Notes under the pieces: model-generated
The model's database searches: none
What the model was told of the DNA's origin: nothing
Seen by the model: only the letters and a program-made list of their open reading frames with translations
In this document: piece after piece, positions 16,134 to 24,120 of the stretch
Layout: the number at the start of each line of letters is the position of its first letter
Position numbering within the stretch: position 1 is the first letter of the stretch
Translations under genes and position numbers: made by a program
From: Lachnospiraceae bacterium
Lineage (GTDB): Bacteria; Bacillota; Clostridia; Lachnospirales; Lachnospiraceae
DNA length: 64,000 nucleotides
Direction: 5' to 3'
NCBI GenBank assembly: GCA_017614155.1
Contig: JAGACK010000046.1
Span: 1-64,000, forward strand

Positions 16134-19100
16134 ATGGGAAAAGAAAAACCGTTTTATGAGGTGTTTCCGTTTTATTCACCTGAGGATCAGGATATAAAGC
16201 TGTCTTTTGAGGATGCCCGTGTAAACAGGGTGATACAGAGCAGGAACGGCAGCAGAGTGGATGTGTATTTCACAAGCGGACATCCGGTACACAAAAGAGA
16301 TATCTATGCTGTCGAAAAGGGTCTGGCAGGCGCTCTGCCGGATAATGTCAGGGTAAAGTTTGTGCTTCATGAGAGCTTCTCGCTTTCCTCGCAGTATGAT
16401 CTGGAAAGCCTGCTTGATGAGTATGACAGGAGTATTCTTTATGAACTCAAATGCGAGTCGCCTATCCTGTTTTCCATCTACAGGAGCGCTCAGAAAAAGA
16501 TAGAGGAAAACAGCGTTGATATAACCATAGCGGATAATTCCGTGGACCATGATTTTGAGGGAGAGCTGAAAAGATTTCTGCATGGCGTCCTGTGCGACAG
16601 ATGCGGTATGGATGTAAATATAAGCATAACCTATGAGAAGGCTGCTCCCGACAGGGTGTATCTTGAAAAAACACAGGAACTGAAAAGGGAGATAGCTGCG
16701 ATCTCAAGCAGGGCTGCGAAGGCGCAGAGCAGCGAAAAGACTGTAAAGAAGACCGAATACCAGAAGAAGGAAGGGTTTCATAAAAAGACGGCTTATAAAA
16801 ACATCAAAAGCAATGATCCGAAGGTTATCTACAGATATGATACCCCCGAGCCGGCCATGCCTATAAAGGACATCATCGGAAGCGCCGAAAAGGTCACAAT
16901 ACGGGGCATGATCAGAAATTTTGAGGCTTCCTTAACTCGTAACGAAAAATGGGAGACCCTGAAGTTTGACCTTACGGATTTTGAGGATACCATCGGAGTG
17001 AGGATGGTCCTGAAACCTGATGAGACAGAATCCTTAAAGGAAAATCTGAAGAACGGCAGGTTTATAAAGATATGCGGGAATATCCAGGATTCAAAGTATG
17101 AAAAGGATCTGACGATGGGCTCCATAAACGGTATCAGGCTGATCGATGACTTCAGGGAGAAGAGGATCGATACCGCATCAGAAAAAAGGGTTGAGCTTCA
17201 CTGCCATACCAGGATGAGCCGGATGGATGCGGTGAGTGATCTGAAGGACCTGACAGACAATGCCGTACGCTGGGGATGGAAGGCGCTTGCCATCACTGAT
17301 CACGGCACAGTCCAGGCATTTCCAACTACGATCAGCGATAAATTCAAAAAGAGCCTTTCAGCTCCTCTGCCGGAGGATTTTAAGTTCATCTACGGAATGG
17401 AAGGATATCTGATAAACGATCTTTTTGAAGCGGTAAATGTGGTAGGAGAACCCGAAGACAGCCTGATCCGTCTGGATGATACATTTTGTGTTTTTGATAT
17501 AGAGACAACCGGCCTGTCAAAAAAGAATGACAGGATAATAGAGATCGGGGCTGTTCTTTTGCAGGACGGAAAGGTTGTGGATTCATTTGATGAGTTCGTT
17601 AACCCTAAAAGACCCATACCCTACAGGATAGAGGAACTGACAGGCATCAATGACAACATGGTCAAGGATGCGGATACTATCGACAAAGTCCTGCCCAGGT
17701 TTCTGGAATTTACCCGCAATGCGCCTCTGATAGGACATAACGCAACCTTTGATGTCGGATTCATAGAGGAGAATGCAAAGCAGCTTGGCATTCCCTTTGA
17801 CAGAGTCTATGCGGATACGATGGTGCTTTCAAGGATGCTGCTCCCGAAGCTTCCGGCCCACAAGCTCCAGCATACGGCAGGCGAACTGGGAGTTGAACTT
17901 TTGGAGCATCACAGGGCCTGTTATGATGCGGAATGCACGGCAGGCATTTATCTGAAGTTCTGTCCGATGCTGAAGGAAAAAGGGATAGAGACGCTCGACC
18001 AGATAGATGAAAAACTTAAACTGCCCGACGAATCGATAAAGAAGCTTCATCCTTATCATGTGATATTACTTGCAAAAAATGAGATTGGGAGAGTGAATCT
18101 GTACAGGCTTGTTTCCATGTCTTTTCTGCAGTACTTTCACAAGAAGCAGAACATACCGAAAAGCGAGCTGGTAAAACACAGGGAAGGTCTTATTATCGGA
18201 TCGGCCTGCGTGGAGGGAGAACTTTTTGAGGCTATGCTTGACGGCAAGGACGAGGAAGAGATAGCCCGGATAGCGGATTTCTATGATTATCTTGAGATAC
18301 AGCCGGTAGGGAACAACGCTTTTCTTTTGGACAAGAGTATCGAAAGAAACAGGAACAGGGGCGTGAAAACGGACACCATCGAGGATCTGCAGAACCTTAA
18401 CATGAAGATAGTTGAACTCGGAGAAAAGCTGTCAAAGCCGGTCTGCGCAACAGGCGATGTTCATTTCACTGAACCGGAGGATGCGCTGTACAGAAGCATA
18501 ATACAGGATGCGCAAAAGTTTTCGGATGCTGACAGACAGCCGCCTCTGTATCTTCGTACCACTGACGATATGCTGAGGGAATTTGAATATCTGGGTTCCG
18601 ATAAGGCATATGAGGTGGTGGTCAAAAATACGAACATGATCGCCGACATGATCGAAAAGATCTCACCGGTAAGACCCGACAAGTGCTCGCCGAAGCTTGA
18701 GAATTCCGATGAGGTATTGAGGAAGATCTGCTATGACAAGGCGCACAGGATCTACGGGGAGGAGCTGCCGTCAGCTGTCACGGACAGGCTTGAGACGGAG
18801 CTTACCTCTATCATCGGGAACGGCTATGCGGATCTTTACATCATCGCGCAGAAACTGGTATGGAAATCCAATGAAGACGGATATACAGTGGGAAGCCGCG
18901 GTTCCGTGGGGTCATCCTTTGTGGCTTATCTTGCGGGAATCACGGAGGTAAATTCCCTGCCTTCGCATTATGTCTGTCCTGAATGTCATTACAGTGATTT
19001 TGATTCCGATGAGGTTCAGGCGTATGTGAAAGAGGGCACCTGCGGCATAGACATGGCTGATAAGGACTGCCCTGTATGCGGAGCAAAACTGAACAAGTTC

Positions 19101-20594
19101 GGCTTTGACATCCCGTTCCAGACATTCCTTGGTTTCAAGGGCGACAAGGAACCCGATATCGACCTGAATTTTTCAAGTGAATACCAGTCCAGGGCTCACA
19201 AGTATACGGAAGAGATCTTCGGGAAAGGGCATACCTTCCGCGCCGGTACCATGACAACGGTAGCCGAGAAGACCGCCTTCGGATATGTGAAGACCTATTA
19301 TGAGAAAAAAGAGGCAGTCAAGCGTGACTGCGAGATCGCGAGGATAGCTGAAGGATGCACCGGAGTGCTGCGTACAACCGGACAGCATCCGGGAGGCATC
19401 GTAGTGCTTCCTCATGGAGAGGAGATACATTCCTTCACGCCCATACAGCATCCGGCGGACAAGACTGAGGAAGGTACCTCGATAACAACGCATTTCGAAT
19501 ATCATTCGATCGAGCACAATCTGCTGAAGCTTGATATCCTCGGACATGACGATCCCACCATGATCAAGCGGATGGGAGACATGACAGGCATTGATTATGA
19601 TACGATACCGCTTGATGACAGGGATGTGATAGGTCTTTTTCAGGGTACGCAGTCGCTCGGGATCAAGCCTTCTGATATAGACGGTATAAAGACCGGGACT
19701 TTGGGGATACCGGAGTTCGGTACGGATTTTGTCATAAACATGCTGGTAGATGCTAAGCCGTCAAACATTTCCGACCTGGTCAGGATATCGGGTCTGTCGC
19801 ACGGTACAGATGTGTGGAACGGAAATGCCGATGAACTCATAAAGAGCGGCACAGCCGAGCTTGCGACCTGTATCTGCTGCCGTGATGATATCATGAGCTA
19901 TCTCATCGGAAAGGGAATGGACAAGCAGCTTTCGTTCAAGACCATGGAGAGCGTCAGAAAAGGAAAAGGACTGGCGCCTGAGATGGAGGAGGCCATGAGG
20001 GCAGCCCAAGTGCCTGACTGGTATGTAGGATCCTGCAAAAAGATCAAGTATATGTTCCCGAAGGCGCATGCGGCTGCCTATGTCATGATGGCTCTGCGTG
20101 TGGGCTGGTACAAGGTCCATTATCCGCTGGAATATTACAGCGCCCTGTTCTCGATCAGGTCAAAGGCATTTTCATATGAGAGCTGCTGCAGGGGAAGGAG
20201 CCGGCTTGTCGCGCTGTTTGAGGAATACAAGAAAAAAGACAAGCTTTCCGATGTTGAAAAGTCCGAGTTCAATGACATGAAGAAGGTTTTGGAAATGTAT
20301 GCAAGAGGCTTTGAGTTTACACCCATAGATCTCTTTAAGGCTCATCCGAAATACTGTATCGTCGTGGACGGAAAGATAATGCCGCATTTAAGTTCCATAA
20401 GCGGCATAGGACTGAAGGCGGCGGATGATATCCTTTCAAATATCGCAAAATACGAAAAAACGCCGTTCCTTTCACTGGAGGATTTCTGCAACAGAAGCGG
20501 CGCTTCAATGGATACTGCAAAACGTTTCAGGGATCTGGGGATACTGCCCGCCGACCTGCCGGAATCAAACCAGCTGACACTTTTTGACTTTTGA
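16134..20594 (+). CDS. polC: DNA polymerase III alpha subunit, PolC type
   Basis: A 1486-residue replicative polymerase of low-GC Gram-positives. Order: a variable N-terminal domain to about 235; an OB-fold (about 240-345, ITIRGMIRNFEA region); a PHP domain beginning with ELHCHTRMSRMDA (His356 region) and AITDHGT; a DnaQ-like proofreading exonuclease inserted at about 450-620 (FDIETTGLSKKNDRIIEIG, IGHNATFDVGFI); then the polymerase with GSRGSVGSSFVAYLAGI, a zinc ribbon (CPECHYSDF and CPVCGAKL), PDIDLNFSSEYQ and RTTGQHPGGIVVLP. The length matches the family. The exonuclease inside PHP is the mark of PolC as opposed to DnaE. A long hairpin follows the stop. Confidence 0.98.
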   Translation: MGKEKPFYEVFPFYSPEDQDIKLSFEDARVNRVIQSRNGSRVDVYFTSGHPVHKRDIYAVEKGLAGALPDNVRVKFVLHESFSLSSQYDLESLLDEYDRSILYELKCESPILFSIYRSAQKKIEENSVDITIADNSVDHDFEGELKRFLHGVLCDRCGMDVNISITYEKAAPDRVYLEKTQELKREIAAISSRAAKAQSSEKTVKKTEYQKKEGFHKKTAYKNIKSNDPKVIYRYDTPEPAMPIKDIIGSAEKVTIRGMIRNFEASLTRNEKWETLKFDLTDFEDTIGVRMVLKPDETESLKENLKNGRFIKICGNIQDSKYEKDLTMGSINGIRLIDDFREKRIDTASEKRVELHCHTRMSRMDAVSDLKDLTDNAVRWGWKALAITDHGTVQAFPTTISDKFKKSLSAPLPEDFKFIYGMEGYLINDLFEAVNVVGEPEDSLIRLDDTFCVFDIETTGLSKKNDRIIEIGAVLLQDGKVVDSFDEFVNPKRPIPYRIEELTGINDNMVKDADTIDKVLPRFLEFTRNAPLIGHNATFDVGFIEENAKQLGIPFDRVYADTMVLSRMLLPKLPAHKLQHTAGELGVELLEHHRACYDAECTAGIYLKFCPMLKEKGIETLDQIDEKLKLPDESIKKLHPYHVILLAKNEIGRVNLYRLVSMSFLQYFHKKQNIPKSELVKHREGLIIGSACVEGELFEAMLDGKDEEEIARIADFYDYLEIQPVGNNAFLLDKSIERNRNRGVKTDTIEDLQNLNMKIVELGEKLSKPVCATGDVHFTEPEDALYRSIIQDAQKFSDADRQPPLYLRTTDDMLREFEYLGSDKAYEVVVKNTNMIADMIEKISPVRPDKCSPKLENSDEVLRKICYDKAHRIYGEELPSAVTDRLETELTSIIGNGYADLYIIAQKLVWKSNEDGYTVGSRGSVGSSFVAYLAGITEVNSLPSHYVCPECHYSDFDSDEVQAYVKEGTCGIDMADKDCPVCGAKLNKFGFDIPFQTFLGFKGDKEPDIDLNFSSEYQSRAHKYTEEIFGKGHTFRAGTMTTVAEKTAFGYVKTYYEKKEAVKRDCEIARIAEGCTGVLRTTGQHPGGIVVLPHGEEIHSFTPIQHPADKTEEGTSITTHFEYHSIEHNLLKLDILGHDDPTMIKRMGDMTGIDYDTIPLDDRDVIGLFQGTQSLGIKPSDIDGIKTGTLGIPEFGTDFVINMLVDAKPSNISDLVRISGLSHGTDVWNGNADELIKSGTAELATCICCRDDIMSYLIGKGMDKQLSFKTMESVRKGKGLAPEMEEAMRAAQVPDWYVGSCKKIKYMFPKAHAAAYVMMALRVGWYKVHYPLEYYSALFSIRSKAFSYESCCRGRSRLVALFEEYKKKDKLSDVEKSEFNDMKKVLEMYARGFEFTPIDLFKAHPKYCIVVDGKIMPHLSSISGIGLKAADDILSNIAKYEKTPFLSLEDFCNRSGASMDTAKRFRDLGILPADLPESNQLTLFDF

Positions 20595-20600
20595 AATGTC

Positions 20601-20662
20601 AGGGCCCCAAAAGTCGTATTGCTTTCAAACCTGCTTGAAAAACATTATGACTTTGGGACCCT
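20601..20662. terminator. Long imperfect hairpin between convergent genes
   Basis: AGGGCCCCAAAAGTC at 20601-20615 pairs imperfectly with GACTTTGGGACCCT at 20649-20662. Inside it TTTCAA pairs with TTGAAA. It lies between the polC stop and the end of the minus-strand gene at 20674. The T-tract is weak, so it is either a bidirectional terminator or a small repeat-type element. Confidence 0.55.
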
Positions 20663-20673
20663 TTGTATCTTCT

Positions 20674-21717
20674 CTATCGCACGGCCATATCCAGATGCTG
20701 CACGGTTCCGGCTTCTCCCGTGCTTTCATGAAGGAAGAGACCGGTAGATCTGATCACTCCGTTTCTTGAACCGTCAGCCCTGCCGAGGGTAAACTCCGTG
20801 GATGCCGAACCCAGATATATCGCGCCGACATCTGCTTTCTTCAGATCCATCAGTATATCCTCGCCATGTTCTCCCCTGCACCAGACCTTCAGTTTTGAAA
20901 AGATCTCATCATTTTCATCGATCCATCCGTTCCTGTCCGAATCGTATTTTGCAAGATCCGCAAAACCGTCGCCGCTCTTTGTACCGAAAAGCTCGCTTCC
21001 GTCATTTATCTTTCCGTCGCCGTTTCTGTCAAGGGCAAGGAATCCCGAGCCTTTTCCCGTCATGGATATCTCGTCTTTTTTTCCGTCCGCATCAAGATCA
21101 AAAAAGAATTTCTGATCGCTGATATGTGATATCCCGCTTCCGACATTGATGATGAGAGGATCACAGAGAGCATCTTCAATTGATGATGTTCCGACGCACA
21201 TGTATTCCATATAGCTTCTGCTCATGGATACTTCAATATCAAAGTCTATCTTTCTGCCGTCTTCGGTGACAGCCTGCCCCTGTGCCGCAAAGGATGTTTC
21301 TTCATATTCTTCGTAGGACGAATACTGCTGCAGATACGAACCGTTTCCGGCCTGATACATGCCAAAGCCGGCATTGTATCCTTTTATCCCGGCAAGGCCG
21401 TAAAGCATCAGTCTTCTGATGAGCAGGTAAAGAAGATCATACTGGTAATCTTCAGCCCGCGCTTCTTCCTTTACTGCTGAGCCGGAGACCCGGGTATAGG
21501 TCATCATGTAAAAACTGCTCCCTTCCGTCACGCCTGAGTTCTTTTTGAAGCTGTCCCTGCCTGAGTCGTCTGTTTCGTTTCCAAGTCCGCTTCTCAGGTT
21601 CAGGGCATTTTTCACGCTTTCAAAAGAATCCCAGTCTGAGCGCCCCCTGTAGTCCGTTCCCGACTGATAGTACTGTCTGTCTGACTGCATAGCAATGCTG
21701 CTGTGTGCAATTTTCAT
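20674..21717 (-). CDS. Protein with EF-hand/dockerin-like calcium loops, function unknown
   Basis: A 347-residue protein without signal peptide or membrane helix. The N-terminus (MKIAHSSIAMQSDRQYYQ) and a Gln/Ser/Tyr-rich middle are low in recognisable structure. Residues about 205-290 carry calcium-loop motifs: FDLDADGKKDEIS, LDRNGDGKINDGSELFG and YDSDRNGWIDENDEIF, followed by KVWCRGEHGEDILMDL. The set DRNGDG..NDGSELFG...D.NG..D..D..F..L.VW is common in repeats-in-toxin-like and cell-surface proteins. How it leaves the cell, if it does, is unclear; a flagellar or other non-Sec route is only a guess from the missing signal and the flagellin gene 2.4 kb away. GAAAGGAAG lies 6 nt before the ATG. 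Confidence 0.7.
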   Translation of the reverse strand: MKIAHSSIAMQSDRQYYQSGTDYRGRSDWDSFESVKNALNLRSGLGNETDDSGRDSFKKNSGVTEGSSFYMMTYTRVSGSAVKEEARAEDYQYDLLYLLIRRLMLYGLAGIKGYNAGFGMYQAGNGSYLQQYSSYEEYEETSFAAQGQAVTEDGRKIDFDIEVSMSRSYMEYMCVGTSSIEDALCDPLIINVGSGISHISDQKFFFDLDADGKKDEISMTGKGSGFLALDRNGDGKINDGSELFGTKSGDGFADLAKYDSDRNGWIDENDEIFSKLKVWCRGEHGEDILMDLKKADVGAIYLGSASTEFTLGRADGSRNGVIRSTGLFLHESTGEAGTVQHLDMAVR

Positions 21718-21854
21718 TTTTTTCTTCCTTTCTGCACACTCCTTTGTACACGCATGCTTCCCTGCAAAAAAGATTAGTATGGTTGCGTCCGTATTCAGTT
21801 GTGTAAAAAATCAATTACCCTCCTTTCCTGTTTAAGACTTGGGAAGATAAAGGC

Positions 21855-21893
21855 AAAAAAATACACGGACCGGCCTTTAAACCTGTCCGTGTA
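21855..21893 (-). terminator. Intrinsic terminator of the LytTR-DUF3021-esterase operon
   Basis: A 10-bp stem, ATACACGGAC with GTCCGTGTAT, lies at 21861-21870 and 21884-21893. On the minus strand it is followed by six T residues (AAAAAA at 21855-21860 on the plus strand). Confidence 0.85.
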
Positions 21894-21915
21894 TGCCTTT
21901 GCTTCCGTGCTGTCT

Positions 21916-22878
21916 TCATTTATAATTTCGGCAGAAAAACAGCAAATATGAACCCCTGTCCATGTTTTTTGTGCAGGCGTCGAAGAAATCGAGGATGAGA
22001 TCGTTGGTGTCGATGCCGTTTATCTTTTCATCGGGCCAGGAATGGCGGCCGTCGATCACGAACAGATCCCAGACCTGCGGACCGGATCCGGTTCCGGCAT
22101 ATTTTGTGAGGGGACTGTCTTTTTTCCCGATCTTTATTTCCTCTGTTTTTTGAAGTCCGTTTGATGATACCCAGTAATCCATCACATCTTCTATGGCGGG
22201 GGCATTGCTGTGGCTTGCGCTTTTGTCGCTGGTTTTGGGTACGACTTCGTCCTTCTGCCCCGTTATCTGAAAAACTCCGATGTGATTTTTTTCTTTCCTT
22301 TCATTCCAGACATATTCCGTCATGAACCCTGCGACGCTGGCTACGGCTGCAAAGGTGCCATCGGCTTCCATGGCAAGCCGGTGCGTCATGAAAGCTCCGT
22401 TGCTGAAGCCTGCCGCAAATACCCTCTTTTTGTCAAAGCCGTAGCCGTCGATGAGATAATCCGTGACAGCCTTCAGCAGCTCTACATCCCTGTTTTTTCC
22501 ATCTGTCAGCCCGGAATTCCAGCCTATCCCGTAAGAGGGCTGTTCGGGGTCGGCTGCAGCTGTCACATATACGACAGCATATCCCCTTGGATTTGCGGAT
22601 TCTTCAAAATGTACGGCGCTTCTGAAGGATTCTGCAGTATTACCCTGACCGTGAAGCATGACGACCAGAGGAGAGCCTTCCGGTTTTTCCGGCAGATCAA
22701 GGATCATATCATGCTCGAGAGAGTCAAAGGTAAATGTGTATTTTCCGTCCCCCTTCCCGGCGACATTTTCGATCTTTGGCGCTGCGCGTCCGCTTTCGGT
22801 GCAGGCTGTCATTATAATAAGAACGGCTGCGAAAACGATTGCAGCGTATATCAGGGTCAATAAGCTTTTTCTCGACAT
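21916..22878 (-). CDS. Secreted lipoprotein esterase, alpha/beta hydrolase of the PHB-depolymerase/feruloyl-esterase type
   Basis: A 320-residue protein. The signal ends in a lipobox IMTAC (Cys about 26). The hydrolase fold shows VVMLHGQGNTAESF (oxyanion region), AAGFSNGAFMTHRLA (GxSxG nucleophile Ser), TGQKDEVVP (acid Asp) and DGRHSWPDE (catalytic His followed by the SWP seen in this family). Such enzymes (Esterase_phd/LpqC family) cleave feruloyl or acetyl esters of plant polymers, or polyesters. Anchoring outside the membrane fits attack on external substrate. The gene lies 25 bp behind DUF3021 with a strong GGGAGGAG site and ends at a good terminator, so it is probably the last gene of the LytTR operon. 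Confidence 0.85.
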   Translation of the reverse strand: MSRKSLLTLIYAAIVFAAVLIIMTACTESGRAAPKIENVAGKGDGKYTFTFDSLEHDMILDLPEKPEGSPLVVMLHGQGNTAESFRSAVHFEESANPRGYAVVYVTAAADPEQPSYGIGWNSGLTDGKNRDVELLKAVTDYLIDGYGFDKKRVFAAGFSNGAFMTHRLAMEADGTFAAVASVAGFMTEYVWNERKEKNHIGVFQITGQKDEVVPKTSDKSASHSNAPAIEDVMDYWVSSNGLQKTEEIKIGKKDSPLTKYAGTGSGPQVWDLFVIDGRHSWPDEKINGIDTNDLILDFFDACTKNMDRGSYLLFFCRNYK

Positions 22879-22903
22879 GATCTCCTCCCGTGCCAGGTTC
22901 TTA

Positions 22904-23389
22904 TTATATGGATCTGTCTTTGAAGGCTTTTAGTTCCGAGTTGATCTTTGCTATCCGGAACCGGTAAATAATGTAGTTTACAGCCCAGATAAGCGTATAT
23001 CCGGCTGTCAGAATGAGAAACCAAAGCAGATTCGCGCCCGGATCTTTTGGCGAAAGCCATCTTAAGGTGAAGGCCACGCTGAAATATGCTGCCATTGAAA
23101 TGACATAGTGTATGAAAGTGGATTTCAGAATACTCCACTCTTCTATGTCATAGACCGCGGTAAGTCCCCAGCAGACAGCGCCCAAAAGTCCGGAAACGAT
23201 CATCTCAATAAAAAGGGCAAGGATAGGATTTCCGACAGCTTCAATAAAATCCGGAGCACAGACATACAGTGTTCCGTCATTTATGCCGTATGTGGTCAGG
23301 ATCGAGGTCAGAAGCACACAGAACACAACTCCGATGGAAAAACCTATTGATGAAAGAAAGATGACCTTGCGTGAAAAAGTCGTCCTCAT
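22904..23389 (-). CDS. DUF3021 membrane protein
   Basis: A 161-residue protein with four hydrophobic helices and a basic C-terminal tail (YRFRIAKINSELKAFK). The layout and its position directly behind a LytTR gene fit DUF3021, a family paired with stand-alone LytTR regulators in Firmicutes; the pair is thought to act as an inhibitor/regulator unit at the membrane. The ATG lies 1 nt after the LytTR stop, with AAGGAGGTG inside the upstream gene, so translation is coupled. Confidence 0.85.
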   Translation of the reverse strand: MRTTFSRKVIFLSSIGFSIGVVFCVLLTSILTTYGINDGTLYVCAPDFIEAVGNPILALFIEMIVSGLLGAVCWGLTAVYDIEEWSILKSTFIHYVISMAAYFSVAFTLRWLSPKDPGANLLWFLILTAGYTLIWAVNYIIYRFRIAKINSELKAFKDRSI

Positions 23390-23390
23390 G

Positions 23391-23870
23391 TCACATCACC
23401 TCCTTCTTTCCTTCAAGAAGGTTTTTTATCGCTTTCACACGGCTCCTTGAGACCCAGGATTTTGTCCCGTCATCAAATTCGATCCCTATGGTCCCCGCTA
23501 TATTTATGTCAAAACACTTTACCTTGTACAGGTTTATTATCTCGGACTGCGATATGCGAAGGAATCGCTCACGGTTAAGATCCTCTTCCAGTCCTGTTAG
23601 TGTTTTTTTTACGCTGAAGATACCGGTCCCGGTCTGTACCATGATCTTTCGCCCGGATGTATAGATCCTGATGATATCTCTTTGGGAAATGATCACGATC
23701 TTATCCTTGTCCTGATTGGCAGTGATCGGAGGAAAGTCGCTTCCCGAGACATTTTCTATTGCGCAGATGATGTTTTCGACCTGCGCGGTCCTTTCTTTTG
23801 TCCGGATGGTCACCTTCGGTTCGATGAAATTTTCATCTATCACAACATCAATATCGATAAGGTCTCTCAT
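23391..23870 (-). CDS. Stand-alone LytTR-type transcriptional regulator
   Basis: A 159-residue protein. The N-terminal 55 residues are a short domain with VTIRTKERTAQVENIICAIE; no receiver phosphorylation site is seen. The C-terminal LytTR DNA-binding domain shows KIVIISQRDIIRIYTSGRKI, the segment SVKKTLTGLEEDLNRERFLRI, QSEIINLYKVKCFDINIAG and SRSRVKAIKNLLEGKK. ATG 23870 is chosen because AGAGGA lies 4 nt upstream; a longer frame upstream to 23993 has no ribosome site. Such LytTR/DUF3021 pairs are often autoregulatory. The esterase is the likely target gene because it sits in the same operon. Confidence 0.88.
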   Translation of the reverse strand: MRDLIDIDVVIDENFIEPKVTIRTKERTAQVENIICAIENVSGSDFPPITANQDKDKIVIISQRDIIRIYTSGRKIMVQTGTGIFSVKKTLTGLEEDLNRERFLRISQSEIINLYKVKCFDINIAGTIGIEFDDGTKSWVSRSRVKAIKNLLEGKKEVM

Positions 23871-24077
23871 TGCATCCTCTTTCTTTGTTATTAATGCCTT
23901 TATTATACAGTATAATACATGCAGAGTATCGATGTTCTTCGTATGTTTTTGTCTATTTGGTCTTTTTCGATGATCATTTGGCAGTTTTTTCATTTAAGCA
24001 TCAAAAACAACCGAATAGACATTTGGGGTTGATGATTATCCGATCAGTTTCGATATATGGTGTGAAATGTATTTTTG

Positions 24078-24092
24078 TCTACATCATGTAGA
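24078..24092. promoter_or_regulatory. Inverted repeat in the flagellin leader
   Basis: TCTACAT and ATGTAGA flank a single C, 28 bp before the flagellin start. It could be an operator or a small RNA hairpin next to the ribosome site CACGGAGGTG, whose ACGGA resembles the ANGGA core bound by CsrA on flagellin mRNAs. No second CsrA-like site is seen, so regulation by CsrA is a guess. Confidence 0.35.
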
Positions 24093-24120
24093 GAATTCAT
24101 AATACACACGGAGGTGAATT

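Noticed and set aside
24000-24120. Sigma-28-type promoter for the flagellin
   Set aside because: CCGAATA and CGATATA strings are present but none has a TAAA-like box at proper spacing.
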